This document shows positions 1 through 12,228 of a stretch of 64,000 nucleotides of DNA, one piece after another. Where the stretch lies: assembly GCF_027942865.1 (NCBI RefSeq), contig NC_134516.1:25441322-25505321 (forward strand), in the 5' to 3' direction. The translations under genes were made by a program, and so were the position numbers. This stretch comes from Odontesthes bonariensis (lineage: Eukaryota; Chordata; Actinopteri; Atheriniformes; Atherinopsidae). Under the pieces are notes generated by a model. It made no database searches and was not told the DNA's origin. It saw only the letters and a list, made by a program, of their open reading frames with translations. How positions within the stretch are numbered: the first letter of the stretch is position 1; each line of letters begins with the position of its first letter.

Positions 1-252
1 AATGTGCAAATTCAAATTTGTTTAAAATCGGAAAGAAAAAAGAATCTGCCAAACCATGAAACACTACGGATTTTCCATGTCTCACTGATCGAACGCAAGA
101 CTCTACTTGATACATTCAACCACTCTGAAAAACACTGATAAAAACCAACAAGCTTCAGTTGTGAGATCTATTCCTTTTTATGTATCAAGGAATGAATCGT
201 TTGGTCAGAAATGGTTCGTTAATTTGGAAGCGCTAATAATACATCAATTGAA

Positions 253-325
253 GGGGAATTAGCTCAAATGGTAGAGCGCTCGCTTTGCATGTGAGAGGTA
301 GCGGGATCGACGCCCGCATTCTCCA
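253..325 (+). tRNA. tRNA-Ala (TGC), unit 1
   Basis: Anticodon TGC in loop TTTGCAT. Full cloverleaf with G3:T70, A and B boxes and discriminator A73; serves as the reference copy. Confidence 0.96.
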
Positions 326-504
326 GTTGTCTTAAATTTGTCCTATTTCGAGGAAATTGTTAACAGCTGGATGTGGCAAACTGAAAGAAAGACAGCTCTT
401 TCACATTAGCCTGAAGTTAAACTCAAAATTCTTCATGATAGATTCAAACGCCCAAATGTACTTCGTGTAGGCAAATAAAAATTCTGCGACAGAAGCATTA
501 TTTG

Positions 505-524
505 AAAAGCCTACTTGTAAGTAG
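505..524 (-). terminator. Possible Pol III terminator of tRNA-Ser, unit 1
   Basis: Reading the - strand downstream of the serine gene, the first run of four T is at 508-505, about 65 nt past the gene end. It is immediately preceded by an inverted repeat (ctactt-gt-aagtag, 511-524). A five-T run follows near 478-482. A T4 run is the usual vertebrate Pol III stop; a role for the hairpin is inference. Confidence 0.35.
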
Positions 525-572
525 TTGAATGAGAAATTTTAGCAAACCAGAACAGAACTTGACATGCAAAGC

Positions 573-654
573 CGACGAGAATGGGATTCGAACCCATGCG
601 TGCAAAGCACAATGGATTAGCAGTCCATCGCCTTAACCGCTCGGCCACCTCGTC
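573..654 (-). tRNA. tRNA-Ser (GCT), unit 1
   Basis: Anticodon GCT, long variable arm and G73. Full cloverleaf with GGTTCGAATCC B box; serves as the reference copy. Confidence 0.96.
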
Positions 655-1332
655 CTCTCTCTTGTAAGTTTGACCATAAAAAATTCCGTCTTAAACGACA
701 GCTGGTATAATTTTGATCTCAAAATTGGAGCCTCATTAGATAAAATGGTCTTGCGTTCAGAGGATATGAATTTATCCTCCTTTCACAAAAATAGAATCAT
801 TATTATCTAAATGTGGTACCATGTAGGGATGTTTGAGGTTGTTTGATTTAAAATTGGGCGAAACAAAAGCAATTGCACTTAGGATAAGTCAAATTTTAGG
901 TTGGGGTTATTACAATCTCTTCAGAATATACCAAGATATGGAAAACAAACTTTGTCAAATTATAAAGGGCTTGCTTTCCAGGCAAAATGTAGCAGGATTG
1001 ATGTCCGCACTCCTCAGAAATCTTTTAGGTGCTCTTCTGGTGAGAGGCCTTAATGATCATCTTATAAAGACAAACCAACTTATGTGCAAATTCAAATTTG
1101 TTTAAAATCGGAAAGAAAAAAGAATCTGCCAAACCATGAAACACTACGGATTTTCCATGTCTCACTGATCGAACGCAAGACTCTACTTGATACATTCAAC
1201 CACTCTGAAAAACACTGATAAAAACCAATAAGCTTCTGTTGTGAAATCTATTCCTTTTTATGTATCAAGGAATGGATAGTTTGGTAAGAAATTGTTCGTT
1301 AATTTGGAAGCTCTAAGAATATATCAACCGAA
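655..1332. repeat. Array spacer between tRNA-Ser and the next tRNA-Ala (example from unit 1)
   Basis: About 680 bp, AT-rich, repeated in every full unit. No RNA or protein family is recognised in it. It contains a reading frame of about 90 codons in three copies (833-1105, 45532-45804, 49900-50172) that is closed by an in-frame TAA in nearly all other copies, so it is not treated as a gene. Divergent tRNA promoters would lie at its two ends. An AT-rich stretch (taataatacatc) sits about 10-25 bp before tRNA-Ala and could help position TFIIIB, but this is inference. Confidence 0.7.
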
Positions 1333-1405
1333 GCGGAATTAGCTCAAATGGTAGAGCGCTCGCTTCGCATGTGAGAGGTAGCGGGATCGACGCCCACATT
1401 CTCCA
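1333..1405 (+). tRNA. tRNA-Ala (CGC), unit 2
   Basis: Anticodon CGC. G2 to C breaks the 2:71 acceptor pair, and G64 to A gives a C50/A64 mismatch in the T stem. Confidence 0.85.
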
Positions 1406-1664
1406 GTTGTCGTTCCTTTGTCCTCTGTGGAGGAAATGATTAACAGCTGGATGTGGCAAAGGTGGATGCAAACTGAAAGAAAGACAGCTCTTTCACATTA
1501 GCCTGAAGTCACACTCAAAATTCTTCATGATAGATTCAATCGCCCAAATGAACTTCGTGTAGGCATATAAAAACTTTGCGACAAAACCATTGTTTGAAAA
1601 GCCTGCTTGTAAGAAGTGTAATGAGAAATTTTAACAAACCAGAACAGAACTTGACATGCAAAGC

Positions 1665-1746
1665 CGACGAGAATGGGATTCGGACCCATGCGTGCAAAGC
1701 ACAATGGTTTAGCAGTCCATCGCCTTAAGCGCTCGGCCACCTCGTC
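1665..1746 (-). tRNA. tRNA-Ser (GCT), unit 2, elbow-altered
   Basis: G19 to C, T39 to A (A31/A39 mismatch closing the anticodon loop) and T55 to C. Called the full B-type serine gene in later entries. Confidence 0.82.
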
Positions 1747-2424
1747 CTTTCTCTTGTAAGTTTGACCATAAAAATTTCCGTCTTAAACTACAGCTGGTAT
1801 AATTTTGATCTCAAAATTGGAGCCTCATTAGAAACAATGGCCTCGCGTGAAGAGGATATGAATTTATCCTCCTTTCACAAAAATAGAATCATTATTATCT
1901 AAATGTGGTACCATGTAGGGATGTTTGAGGTTGTTTGATTTAAAATTGGGCGAAACAAAAGCAATTGCACTTAGGATAAGTCAAATTTAAGGTTGGGGTT
2001 ATTACAATCTCTTCAGAATATACCCAAATATGGAAGAAAAACTATGTCAAATTATAAAGGGCTTGCTTTCCAGGCAAAATGTGGCGGGATTGATGTCCGC
2101 ACTCCTCAGGAATCTTTCAGGTGCTCTTCTGGTGAGAGGCTTTAATGATCATCTTATAAAGACAAACCAACTAATGTGCAAATTCAAATTTGTTTAAAAT
2201 CGGAAAGAAAAAAGAATCTGCCAAACCATGAAACACTACGGATTTTCCATGTCTCACTGATCGAACGCAAGACTCTACTTGATACATTCAACCACTCTGA
2301 AAAACACTGATAAAAACCAACAAGCTTCAGTTGTGAGATCTATTCCTTTTTATGTATCAAGGAATGGATCGTTTGGTCAGAAATGGTTCGTTAATTTGGA
2401 AGCGCTAATAATACATCAATTGAA

Positions 2425-2497
2425 GGGGAATTAGCTCAAATGGTAGAGCGCTCGCTTTGCATGTGAGAGGTAGCGGGATCGACGCCCGCATTCTCCA
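2425..2497 (+). tRNA. tRNA-Ala (TGC), unit 3
   Basis: Identical to the consensus. Confidence 0.96.
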
Positions 2498-2744
2498 GTT
2501 GTCTTAAATTTGTCCTATTTCGAGGAAATTGTTAACAGCTGGATGTGGCAAACTGAAAGAAAGACAGCTCTTTCACATTAGCCTGAAGTCACACTCAAAA
2601 TTCTTCATGATAGATTCAATCGCCCAAATGAACTTCGTGTAGGCATATAAAAACTTTGCGACAAAACCATTGTTTGAAAAGCCTGCTTGTAAGAAGTGGA
2701 ATGAGAAATTTTAACAAACCAGAACAGAACTTGACATGCAAAGC

Positions 2745-2826
2745 CGACGAGAATGGGATTCGGACCCATGCGTGCAAAGCACAATGGATTAGCAGTCCAT
2801 CGCCTTAAGCGCTCGGCCACCTCGTC
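2745..2826 (-). tRNA. tRNA-Ser (GCT), unit 3, elbow-altered
   Basis: G19 to C and T55 to C with T39 kept, a recombinant-looking intermediate between consensus and full B type. Confidence 0.83.
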
Positions 2827-3504
2827 CTCTCTCTTGTAAGTTTGACCATAAAAAATTCCGTCTTAAACGACAGCTGGTATAATTTTGATCTCAAAATTGG
2901 AGCCTCATTAGATACAATGGTCTTGCGTTCAGAGGATATGAATTTATCCTCCTTTCACAAAAATAGAATCATTATTATCTAAATGTGGTACCATGTAGGG
3001 ATGTTTGAGGTTGTTTGATTTAAAATTGGGCGAAACAAAAGCAATTGCACTTAGGATAAGTCAAATTTAAGGTTGGGGTTATTACAATCTCTTCAGAATA
3101 TACCCAAATATGGAAGACAAACTATGTCAAATTATAAAGGGCTTGCTTTCCAGGAAAAATGTGGTGGGATTGATGTCCGCACTCCTCAGAAATCTTTTAG
3201 GTGCTCTTCTGGTGAGAGGCTTTAATGATCATCTTATAAAGACAAACCAACTAATGTGCAAGTTCAAATTTGTTTAAAATCGGAAAGAAAAAAGAATCTG
3301 CCAAACCATGAAACACTACGGATTTTCCATGTCTCACTGATCGAACGCAAGACTCTACTTGATACATTCAACCACTCTGAAAAACACTGATAAAAACCAA
3401 CAAGCTTCAGTTGTGAGATCTATTCCTTTTTATGTATCAAGGAATGGATAGTTTGGTCAGAAATGGTTCGTTAATTTGGAAGCGCTAATAATACATCAAT
3501 TGAA

Positions 3505-3577
3505 GGGGAATTAGCTCAAATGGTAGAGCGCTCGCTTTGCATGTGAGAGGTAGCGGGATCGACGCCCGCATTCTCCA
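3505..3577 (+). tRNA. tRNA-Ala (TGC), unit 4
   Basis: Identical to the consensus. Confidence 0.96.
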
Positions 3578-3824
3578 GTTGTCTTAAATTTGTCCTATTT
3601 CGAGGAAATTGTTAACAGCTGGATGTGGCAAACTGAAAGAAAGACAGCTCTTTCACATTAGCCTGAAGTTAAATTCAAAATTCTTCATGATAGATTCAAT
3701 CGCCCAAATGTACTTCGTGTAGGCAAATAAAAATTCTGCGACAGAAGCATTATTTGAAAAGCCTACTTGTAAGTACTTGAATGAGAAATTTTAGCAAACC
3801 AGAACAGAAGTTGACATGCAAAGC

Positions 3825-3906
3825 CGACGAGAATGGGATTCGAACCCATGCGTGCAAAGCACAATGGATTAGCAGTCCATCGCCTTAACCGCTCGGCCAC
3901 CTCGTC
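3825..3906 (-). tRNA. tRNA-Ser (GCT), unit 4
   Basis: Identical to the consensus. Confidence 0.96.
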
Positions 3907-4585
3907 CTCTCTCTTGTAAGTTTGACCATAAAAAATTCCGTCTTAAACTACAGCTGGTATAATTTTGATCTCAAAATTGGAGCCTCATTAGATACAATGG
4001 TCTTGCGTTCAGAGGATATGAATTTATCCTCCTTTCACAAAAATAGAATCATGATTATCTAAATGTGGTACCATGTAGGGATGTTTGAGGTTGTTTGATT
4101 TAAAATTGGGCGAAACAAAAGCAATTGCACTTAGGATAAGTCAAATTTAAGGTTGGGGTTATTACAATCTCTTCAGAATATACCAAGACATGAAAAACAA
4201 ACTTTGTCAAATTATAAAGGGCTTGCTTTCCAGGAAAAATGTGGTGGGATTGATGTCCGCACTCCTCAGAAATCTTTTAGGTGCTCTTCTGGTGAGAGGC
4301 TTTAATGATCATCGTATAAAGACAAACCAACTAATGTGCAAATTCAAATTTGTTTTAAAATCGGAAAGAAAAAAGAATCTGCCAAACCATGAAACACTAC
4401 GGATTTTCCATGTCTCACTGATCGAACGCAAGACTCTACTTGATACATTCAACCACTCTGAAAAACACTGATAAAAACCAATAAGCTTCTGTTGTGAAAT
4501 CTATTCCTTTTTATGTATCAAGGAATGGATAGTTTGGTCAGAAATTGTTCGTTAATTTGGAAGCTCTAAGAATACATCAACCGAA

Positions 4586-4658
4586 GGGGAATTAGCTCAA
4601 ATGGTAGAGCGCTCGCTTAGCATGTGAGAGGTAGCGGGATCGACGCCCACATTCTCCA
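4586..4658 (+). tRNA. tRNA-Ala (AGC), unit 5
   Basis: Anticodon AGC, expected to be edited to IGC. C50/A64 mismatch in the T stem. Confidence 0.87.
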
Positions 4659-4917
4659 GTTGTATTTCCTTTGTCCTCTGTGGAGGAAATGATTAACAGC
4701 TGGATGTGGCAAAGGTGGATGCAAACTGAAAGAAAGACAGCTCTTTCACATTAGCCTGAAGTCACACTCAAAATTCTTCATGATAGATTCAATCGCCCAA
4801 ATGAACTTCGTGTAGGCATATAAAAACTTTGCGACAAAACCATTGTTTGAAAAGCCTGCTTTTAAGAAGTGGAATGAGAAATTTTAACAAACCAGAACAG
4901 AACTTGACATGCAAAGC

Positions 4918-4999
4918 CGACGAGAATGGGATTCGGACCCATGCGTGCAAAGCACAATGGTTTAGCAGTCCATCGCCTTAAGCGCTCGGCCACCTCGTC
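4918..4999 (-). tRNA. tRNA-Ser (GCT), unit 5, elbow-altered
   Basis: Full B type (C19, A39, C55). Confidence 0.82.
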
Positions 5000-5677
5000 C
5001 TCTCTCTTGTAAGTTTGACCATAAAAATTTCCGTCTTAAACTACAGCTGGTATAATTTTGATCTCAAAATTGGAGCCTCATTAGAAACAATGGCCTCGCG
5101 TGAAGAGGATATGAATTTATCCTCCTTTCACAAAAATAGAATCATTATTATCTAAATGTGGTACCATGTAGGGATGTTTGAGGTTGTTTGATTTAAAATT
5201 GGGCGAAACAAAAGCAATTGCACTTAGGATAAGTCAAATTTAAGGTTGGGGTTATTACAATCTCTTCAGAATATACCCAAATATGGAAGAAAAACTATGT
5301 CAAATTATAAAGGGCTTGCTTTCCAGGCAAAATGTGGCGGGATTGATGTCCGCACTCCTCAGAAATCTTTCAGGTGCTCTTCTGGTGAGAGGCTTTAATG
5401 ATCATCTTATAAAGACAAACCAACTTATGTGCAAATTCAAATTTGTTTAAAATCGGTAAGAAAAAAGAATCTGCCAAACCATGAAACACTACGGATTTTC
5501 CATGTCTCACTGATCGAACGCAAGACTCTACTTGATACATTCAACCACTCTGAAAAACACTGATAAAAACCAACAAGCTTCAGTTGTGAGATCTATTCCT
5601 TTTTATGTATCAAGGAATGGATCGTTTGGTCAGAAATGGTTCGTTAATTTGGAAGCTCTAATAATACATCAACCGAA

Positions 5678-5750
5678 GGGGAATTAGCTCAAATGGTAGA
5701 GCGCTCGCTTTGCATGTGAGAGGTAGCGGGATCGACGCCCGCATTCTCCC
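5678..5750 (+). tRNA. tRNA-Ala (TGC), unit 6, discriminator changed
   Basis: Discriminator A73 to C. A73 contributes to alanine identity, so charging may be weakened. Confidence 0.88.
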
Positions 5751-6009
5751 GTTGTCTTAAATTTGTCCTATTTCGAGGAAATTGTTAACAGCTGGATGTG
5801 TCAAAGGTGGATGCGAACTGAAAGAAAGACAGCTCTTTCACATTAGCCTGAAGTTAAATTCAAAATTCTTCGTGATAGATTCAATCGCCCAAATGTACTT
5901 CGTGTAGGCAAATAAAAATTCTGCGACAGAAGCATTATTTGAAAAGCCTACTTGTAAGTAGTTGAATGAGAAATTTTAGCAAACCAGAACAGAACTTGAC
6001 ATGCTAAGC

Positions 6010-6091
6010 CGACGAGAATGGGATTCGAACCCATGCGTGCAAAGCACAATGGATTAGCAGTCCATCGCCTTAACCGCTCGGCCACCTCGTC
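6010..6091 (-). tRNA. tRNA-Ser (GCT), unit 6
   Basis: Identical to the consensus. Confidence 0.96.
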
Positions 6092-6769
6092 CTCTCTCTT
6101 GTAAGTTTGACCATAAAAAATTCTGTCTTAAACTACAGCTGGTATAAGTTTGATCTCAAAATTGGAGCCTCATTAGACACAATGGTGTTGCGTTCAGAGG
6201 ATATGAATTTATCCTCCTTTCACAAAAATAGAATCATTATTATCTAAATGTGGTACCATGTAGGGATGTTTGAGGTTGTTTGATTTAAAATTGGGCGAAA
6301 CAAAAGCAATTGCACTTAGGATAAGTCAAATTTAAGGTTGGGGTTATTACAATCTCTTCAGAATATACCCAAATATGGAAGAAAAACTATGTCAAATTAG
6401 AAAGGGCTTGCTTTCCAGGCAAAATGTGGCGGGATTGATGTCCGCACTCCTCAGAAATCTTTCAGGTGCTCTTCTGGTGAGAGGCTTTAATGATCATCTT
6501 ATAAAGACAAACCAACTAATGTGCAAATTCAAATTTGTTTAAAATCGGAAAGAAAAAAGAATCTGCCAAACCATGAAACACTACGGATTTTCCATGTCTC
6601 ACTGATCGAACGCAAGACTCTACTTGATACATTCAACCACTCTGAAAAACACTGATAAAAACCAACAAGCTTCAGTTGTGAGATCTATTCCTTTTTATGT
6701 ATCAAGGAATGGATCGTTTGGTCAGAAATGGTTCGTTAATTTGGAAGCGCTAATAATACATCAATTGAA

Positions 6770-6842
6770 GGGGAATTAGCTCAAATGGTAGAGCGCTCGC
6801 TTTGCATGTGAGAGGTAGCGGGATCGACGCCCGCATTCTCCA
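6770..6842 (+). tRNA. tRNA-Ala (TGC), unit 7
   Basis: Identical to the consensus. Confidence 0.96.
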
Positions 6843-7101
6843 GTTGTCTTAAATTTGTCCTATTTCGAGGAAATTGTTAACAGCTGGATGTGGCAAAGGT
6901 GGATGCAAACTGAAAGAAAGACAGCTCTTTCACATTAGCCTGAAGTCACACTCAAAAATCTTCATGATAGATTCAATCGCCCAAATGAACTTCGTGTAGG
7001 CAAACAAAAACTTTGCGACAAAACCATTGTTTGAAAAGCCTGCTTGTAAGAAGTGGAATGAGAAATTTTAACAAACCAGAACAGAACTTGACATGCAAAG
7101 C

Positions 7102-7183
7102 CGACGAGAATGGGATTCGGACCCATGCGTGCAAAGCACAATGGATTAGCAGTCCATCGCCTTAACCGCTCGGCCACCTCGTC
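7102..7183 (-). tRNA. tRNA-Ser (GCT), unit 7
   Basis: T55 to C only; G19 and T39 are kept. Confidence 0.87.
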
Positions 7184-7861
7184 CTCTCTCTTGTAAGTTT
7201 GACCATAAAAAATTCCGTTTTAAACGACAGCTGGTATAATTTTGATCTCAAAATTGGAGCCTCATTAGATACAATGGTCTTGCGTTCAGAGGATATGAAT
7301 TTATCCTCCTTTCACAAAAATAGAATCATTATTATCTAAATGTGGTACCATGTAGGGATGTTTGAGGTTGTTTGATTTAAAATTGGGCGAAACAAAAGCA
7401 ATTGCACTTAGGATAAGTCAAATTTAAGGTTGGGGTTATTACAATCTCTTCAGAATATACCCAAATATGGAAGACAAACTATGTCAAATTATAAAGGGCT
7501 TGCTTTCCAGGAAAAATGTGGTGGGATTGATGTCCGCACTCCTCAGAAATCTTTTAGGTGCTCTTCTGGTGAGAGGCTTTAATGATCATCGTATAAAGAC
7601 AAACCAACTAATGTGCAAATTCAAATTTGTTTAAAATCGGAAAGAAAAAAGAATCTGCCAAACCATGAAACACTACGGATTTTCCATGTCTCACTGATCG
7701 AACGCAAGACTCTACTTGATACATTCAACCACTCTGAAAAACACTGATAAAAACCAATAAGCTTCTGTTGTGAAATCTATTCCTTTTTATGTATCAAGGA
7801 ATGGATCGTTTGGTCAGAAATGGTTCGTTAATTTGGAAGCGCTAATAATACAACAATTGAA

Positions 7862-7934
7862 GGGGAATTAGCTCAAATGGTAGAGCGCTCGCTTCGCATG
7901 TGAGAGGTAGCGGGATCGACGCCCACATTCTCCA
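7862..7934 (+). tRNA. tRNA-Ala (CGC), unit 8
   Basis: Anticodon CGC; C50/A64 mismatch. Confidence 0.87.
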
Positions 7935-8193
7935 GTTGTCTTTCCTTTGTCCTCTGTGGAGGAAATGATTAACAGCTGGATGTGGCAAAGGTGGATGCAA
8001 ACTGAAAGAAAGACAGCTCTTTCACATTAGCCTGAAGTCACACTCAAAATTCTTCATGATAGATTCAATCGCCCAAATGTACTTCGTGTAGGCATATAAA
8101 AACTTTGCGACAAAACCATTGTTTGAAAAGCCTGCTTTTAAGAAGTGGAATGAGAAATTTTAACAAACCAGAACAGAACTTGACATGCAAAGC

Positions 8194-8275
8194 CGACGAG
8201 AATGGGATTCGGACCCATGCGTGCAAAGCACAATGGTTTAGCAGTCCATCGCCTTAAGCGCTCGGCCACCTCGTC
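8194..8275 (-). tRNA. tRNA-Ser (GCT), unit 8, elbow-altered
   Basis: Full B type. Confidence 0.82.
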
Positions 8276-8953
8276 CTCTCTCTTGTAAGTTTGACCATAA
8301 AAATTTCCGTCTTAAACTACAGCTGGTATAATTTTGATCTCAAAATTGGAGCCTCATTAGATACAATGGTCTTGCGTTCAGAGGATATGAATTTATCCTC
8401 CTTTCACAAAAATAGAATCATTATTATCTAAATGTGGTACCATGTAGGGATGTTTGAGGTTGTTTGATTTAAAATTGGGCGAAACAAAAGCAATTGCACT
8501 TAGGATAAGTCAAATTTAAGGTTGGGGTTATTACAATCTCTTCAGAATATACCCAAATATGGAAGAAAAACTATGTCAAATTATAAAAGGCTTGCTTTCC
8601 AGGCAAAATGTGGCGGGATTGATGTCCGCACTCCTCAGAAATCTTTCAGGTGCTCTTCTGGTGAGAGGCTTTAATGATCATCTTATAAAGACAAACCAAC
8701 TAATGTGCAAATTCAAATTTGTTTAAAATCGGAAAGAAAAAAGAATCTGCCAAACCATGAAACACTACGGATTTTCCATGTCTCACTGATCGAACGCAAG
8801 ACTCTACTTGATACATTCAACCACTCTGAAAAACACTGATAAAAACCAACAAGCTTCAGTTGTGAGATCTATTCCTTTTTATGTATCAAGGAATGGATCG
8901 TTTGGTCAGAAATGGTTCGTTAATTTGGAAGCGCTAATAATACATCAATTGAA

Positions 8954-9026
8954 GGGGAATTAGCTCAAATGGTAGAGCGCTCGCTTTGCATGTGAGAGGT
9001 AGCGGGATCGACGCCCGCATTCTCCA
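8954..9026 (+). tRNA. tRNA-Ala (TGC), unit 9
   Basis: Identical to the consensus. Confidence 0.96.
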
Positions 9027-9285
9027 GTTGTCTTAAATTTGTCCTATTTCGAGGAAATTGTTAACAGCTGGATGTGGCAAAGGTGGATGCAAACTGAAAG
9101 AAAGACAGCTCTTTCACATTAGCCTGAAGTTAAACTCAAAATTCTTCATGATAGATTCAATCGCCCAAATGTACTTCGTGTAGGCAAATAAAAATTCTGC
9201 GACAGAAGCATTATTTGAAAAGCCTACTTGTAAGTAGTTGAATGAGAAATTTTAGCAAACCAGAACAGAACTTGACATGCAAAGC

Positions 9286-9367
9286 CGAAGAGAATGGGAT
9301 TCGAACCCATGCGTGCAAAGCACAATGGATTAGCAGTCCATCGCCTTAACCGCTCGGCCACCTCGTC
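9286..9367 (-). tRNA. tRNA-Ser (GCT), unit 9, acceptor mismatch
   Basis: G70 to T leaves a C3/T70 mismatch in the acceptor stem; the rest matches. Confidence 0.88.
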
Positions 9368-10045
9368 CTCTCTCTTGTAAGTTTGACCATAAAAAATTCC
9401 GTTTTAAACGACAGCTGGTATAATTTTGATCTCAAAATTGGAGCCTCATTAGATACAATGGTCTTGCGTGAAGAGGATATGAATTTATCCTCCTTTCACA
9501 AAAATAGAATCATTATTATCTAAATGTGGTACCATGTAGGGATGTTTGAGGTTGTTTGATTTAAAATTGGGCGAAACAAAAGCAATTGCACTTAGGATAA
9601 GTCAAATTTAAGGTTGGGGTTATTACAATCTCTTCAGAATATACCCAAATATGGAAGACAAACTATGTCAAATTATAAAGGGCTTGCTTTCCAGGAAAAA
9701 TGTGGTGGGATTGATGTCCGCACTCCTCAGAAATCTTTTAGGTGCTCTTCTGGTGAGAGGCTTTAATGATCATCGTATAAAGACAAACCAACTAATGTGC
9801 AAATTCAAATTTGTTTAAAATCGGAAAGAAAAAAGAATCTGCCAAACCATGAAACACTACGGATTTTCCATGTCTCACTGATCGAACGCAAGACTCTACT
9901 TGATACATTCAACCACTCTGAAAAACACTGATAAAAACCAATAAGCTTCTGTTGTGAAATCTATTCCTTTTTATGTATCAAGGAATGGATCGTTTGGTCA
10001 GAAATGGTTCGTTAATTTGGAAGCGCTAATAATACAACAATTGAA

Positions 10046-10118
10046 GGGGAATTAGCTCAAATGGTAGAGCGCTCGCTTTGCATGTGAGAGGTAGCGGGAT
10101 CGACGCCCGCATTCTCCA
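10046..10118 (+). tRNA. tRNA-Ala (TGC), unit 10
   Basis: Identical to the consensus. Confidence 0.96.
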
Positions 10119-10377
10119 GTTGTCTTAAATTTGTCCTATTTCGAGGAAATTGTTAACAGCTGGATGTGGCAAAGGTGGATGCAAACTGAAAGAAAGACAG
10201 CTCTTTCACATTAGCCTGAAGTTAAACTCAAAATTCTTCATGATAGATTCAATCGCCCAAATGTACTTCGTGTAGGCAAATAAAAATTCTGCGACAGAAG
10301 CATTATTTGAAAAGCCTACTTGTAAGTAGTTGAATGAGAAATTTTAGCAAACCAGAACAGAACTTGACATGCAAAGC

Positions 10378-10459
10378 CGAAGAGAATGGGATTCGAACCC
10401 ATGCGTGCAAAGCACAATGGATTAGCAGTCCATCGCCTTAACCGCTCGGCCACCTCGTC
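10378..10459 (-). tRNA. tRNA-Ser (GCT), unit 10, acceptor mismatch
   Basis: C3/T70 mismatch as in unit 9. Confidence 0.88.
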
Positions 10460-11137
10460 CTCTCTCTTGTAAGTTTGACCATAAAAAATTCCGTCTTAAA
10501 CTACAGCTGGTATAATTTTGATCTCAAAATTGGAGCCTCATTAGATACAATGGTCTTGCTTTCAGAGGATATGAATTTATCCTCCTTTCACAAAAATAGA
10601 ATCATTATTATCTAAATGTGGTACCATGTAGGGATGTTTGAGGTTGTTTGATTTAAAATTGGGCGAAACAAAAGCAATTGCACTTAGGATAAGTCAAATT
10701 TAAGGTTGGGGTTATTACAATCTCTTCAGAATATACCCAAATATGGAAGACAAACTATGTCAAATTATAAAGGGCTTGCTTTCCAGGAAAAATGTGGTGG
10801 GATTGATGTCCGCACTCCTCAGAAATCTTTTAGGTGCTCTTCTGGTGAGAGGCCTTAATGATCATCTTATAAAGACAAACCAACTTATGTGCAAATTCAA
10901 ATTTGTTTAAAATCGGAAAGAAAAAGGAATCTGCCAAACCATGAAACACTACGGATTTTCCATGTCTCACTGATCGAACGCAAGACTCTACTTGATACAT
11001 TCAACCACTCTGAAAAACACTGATAAAAACCAATAAGCTTCTGTTGTGAAATCTTTTCCTTTTTATGTATCAAGGAATGGATAGTTTGGTCAGAAATTGT
11101 TCGTTAATTTGGAAGCTCTAAGAATACATCAAGCGAA

Positions 11138-11210
11138 GGGGAATTAGCTCAAATGGTAGAGCGCTCGCTTAGCATGTGAGAGGTAGCGGGATCGACGCCC
11201 ACATTCTCCA
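11138..11210 (+). tRNA. tRNA-Ala (AGC), unit 11
   Basis: C50/A64 mismatch. The upstream flank reads aagcgaag, a marker shared with units 14, 25, 34 and 41. Confidence 0.87.
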
Positions 11211-11469
11211 GTTGTCTTTCCTTTGTCCTCTGTGGAGGAAATGATTAACAGCTGGATGTGGCAAAGGTGGATGCAAACTGAAAGAAAGACAGCTCTTTCA
11301 CATTAGCCTGAAGTCACACTCAAAATTCTTCATGATAGATTCAATCGCCCAAATGAACTTCGTGTAGGCATATAAAAACTTTGCGACAAAACCATTGTTT
11401 GAAAAGCCTGCTTTTAAGAAGTGGAATGAGAAATTTTAACAAACCAGAACAGAACTTGACATGCAAAGC

Positions 11470-11551
11470 CGACGAGAATGGGATTCGGACCCATGCGTGC
11501 AAAGCACAATGGTTTAGCAGTCCATCGCCTTAAGCGCTCGGCCACCTCGTC
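11470..11551 (-). tRNA. tRNA-Ser (GCT), unit 11, elbow-altered
   Basis: Full B type. Confidence 0.82.
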
Positions 11552-12228
11552 CTCTCTCTTGTAAGTTTGACCATAAAAATTTCCGTCTTAAACTACAGCT
11601 GGTATAATTTTGATCTCAAAATTGGAGCCTCATTAGAAACAATGGCCTCGCGTGAAGAGGATATGAATTTATCCTCCTTTCACAAAAATAGAATCATTAT
11701 TATCTAAATGTGGTACCATGTAGGGATGTTTGAGGTTGTTTGATTTAAAATTGGGCGAAACAAAAGCAATTGCACTTAGGATAAGTAAATTTAAGGTTGG
11801 GGTTATTACAATCTCTTCAGAATATACCCAAATATGGAAGAAAAACTATGTCAAATTAGAAAGGGCTTGCTTTCCAGGCAAAATGTGGCGGGATTGATGT
11901 CCGCACTCCTCAGAAATCTTTCAGGTGCTCTTCTGGTGAGAGGCTTTAATGATCATCTTATAAAGACAAACCAACTAATGTGCAAATTCAAATTTGTTTA
12001 AAATCGGAAAGAAAAAAGAATCTGCCAAACCATGAAACACTACGGATTTTCCATGTCTCACTGATCGAACGCAAGACTCTACTTGATACATTCAACCACT
12101 CTGAAAAACACTGATAAAAACCAACAAGCTTCAGTTGTGAGATCTATTCCTTTTTATGTATCAAGGAATGGATCGTTTGGTCAGAAATGGTTCGTTAATT
12201 TGGAAGCGCTAATAATACATCAATTGAA

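Noticed and set aside
833-1105. 90-codon + strand frame MRLFDLKLGETKAI in the spacer, and its 93-codon relatives beginning MKNKLCQ or MEEKLCQ
   Set aside because: Open in only a few copies; an in-frame TAA or early frame end closes it in most. Variation is not biased to third positions and no family is recognised.
1525-1740. Recurring 71-codon - strand frame beginning (V/M)AERLRRW, found in many units
   Set aside because: It is a translation through the tRNA-Ser gene and its 3' flank, beginning at a GTG within the tRNA. Openness depends on flank subtype, not on coding selection.
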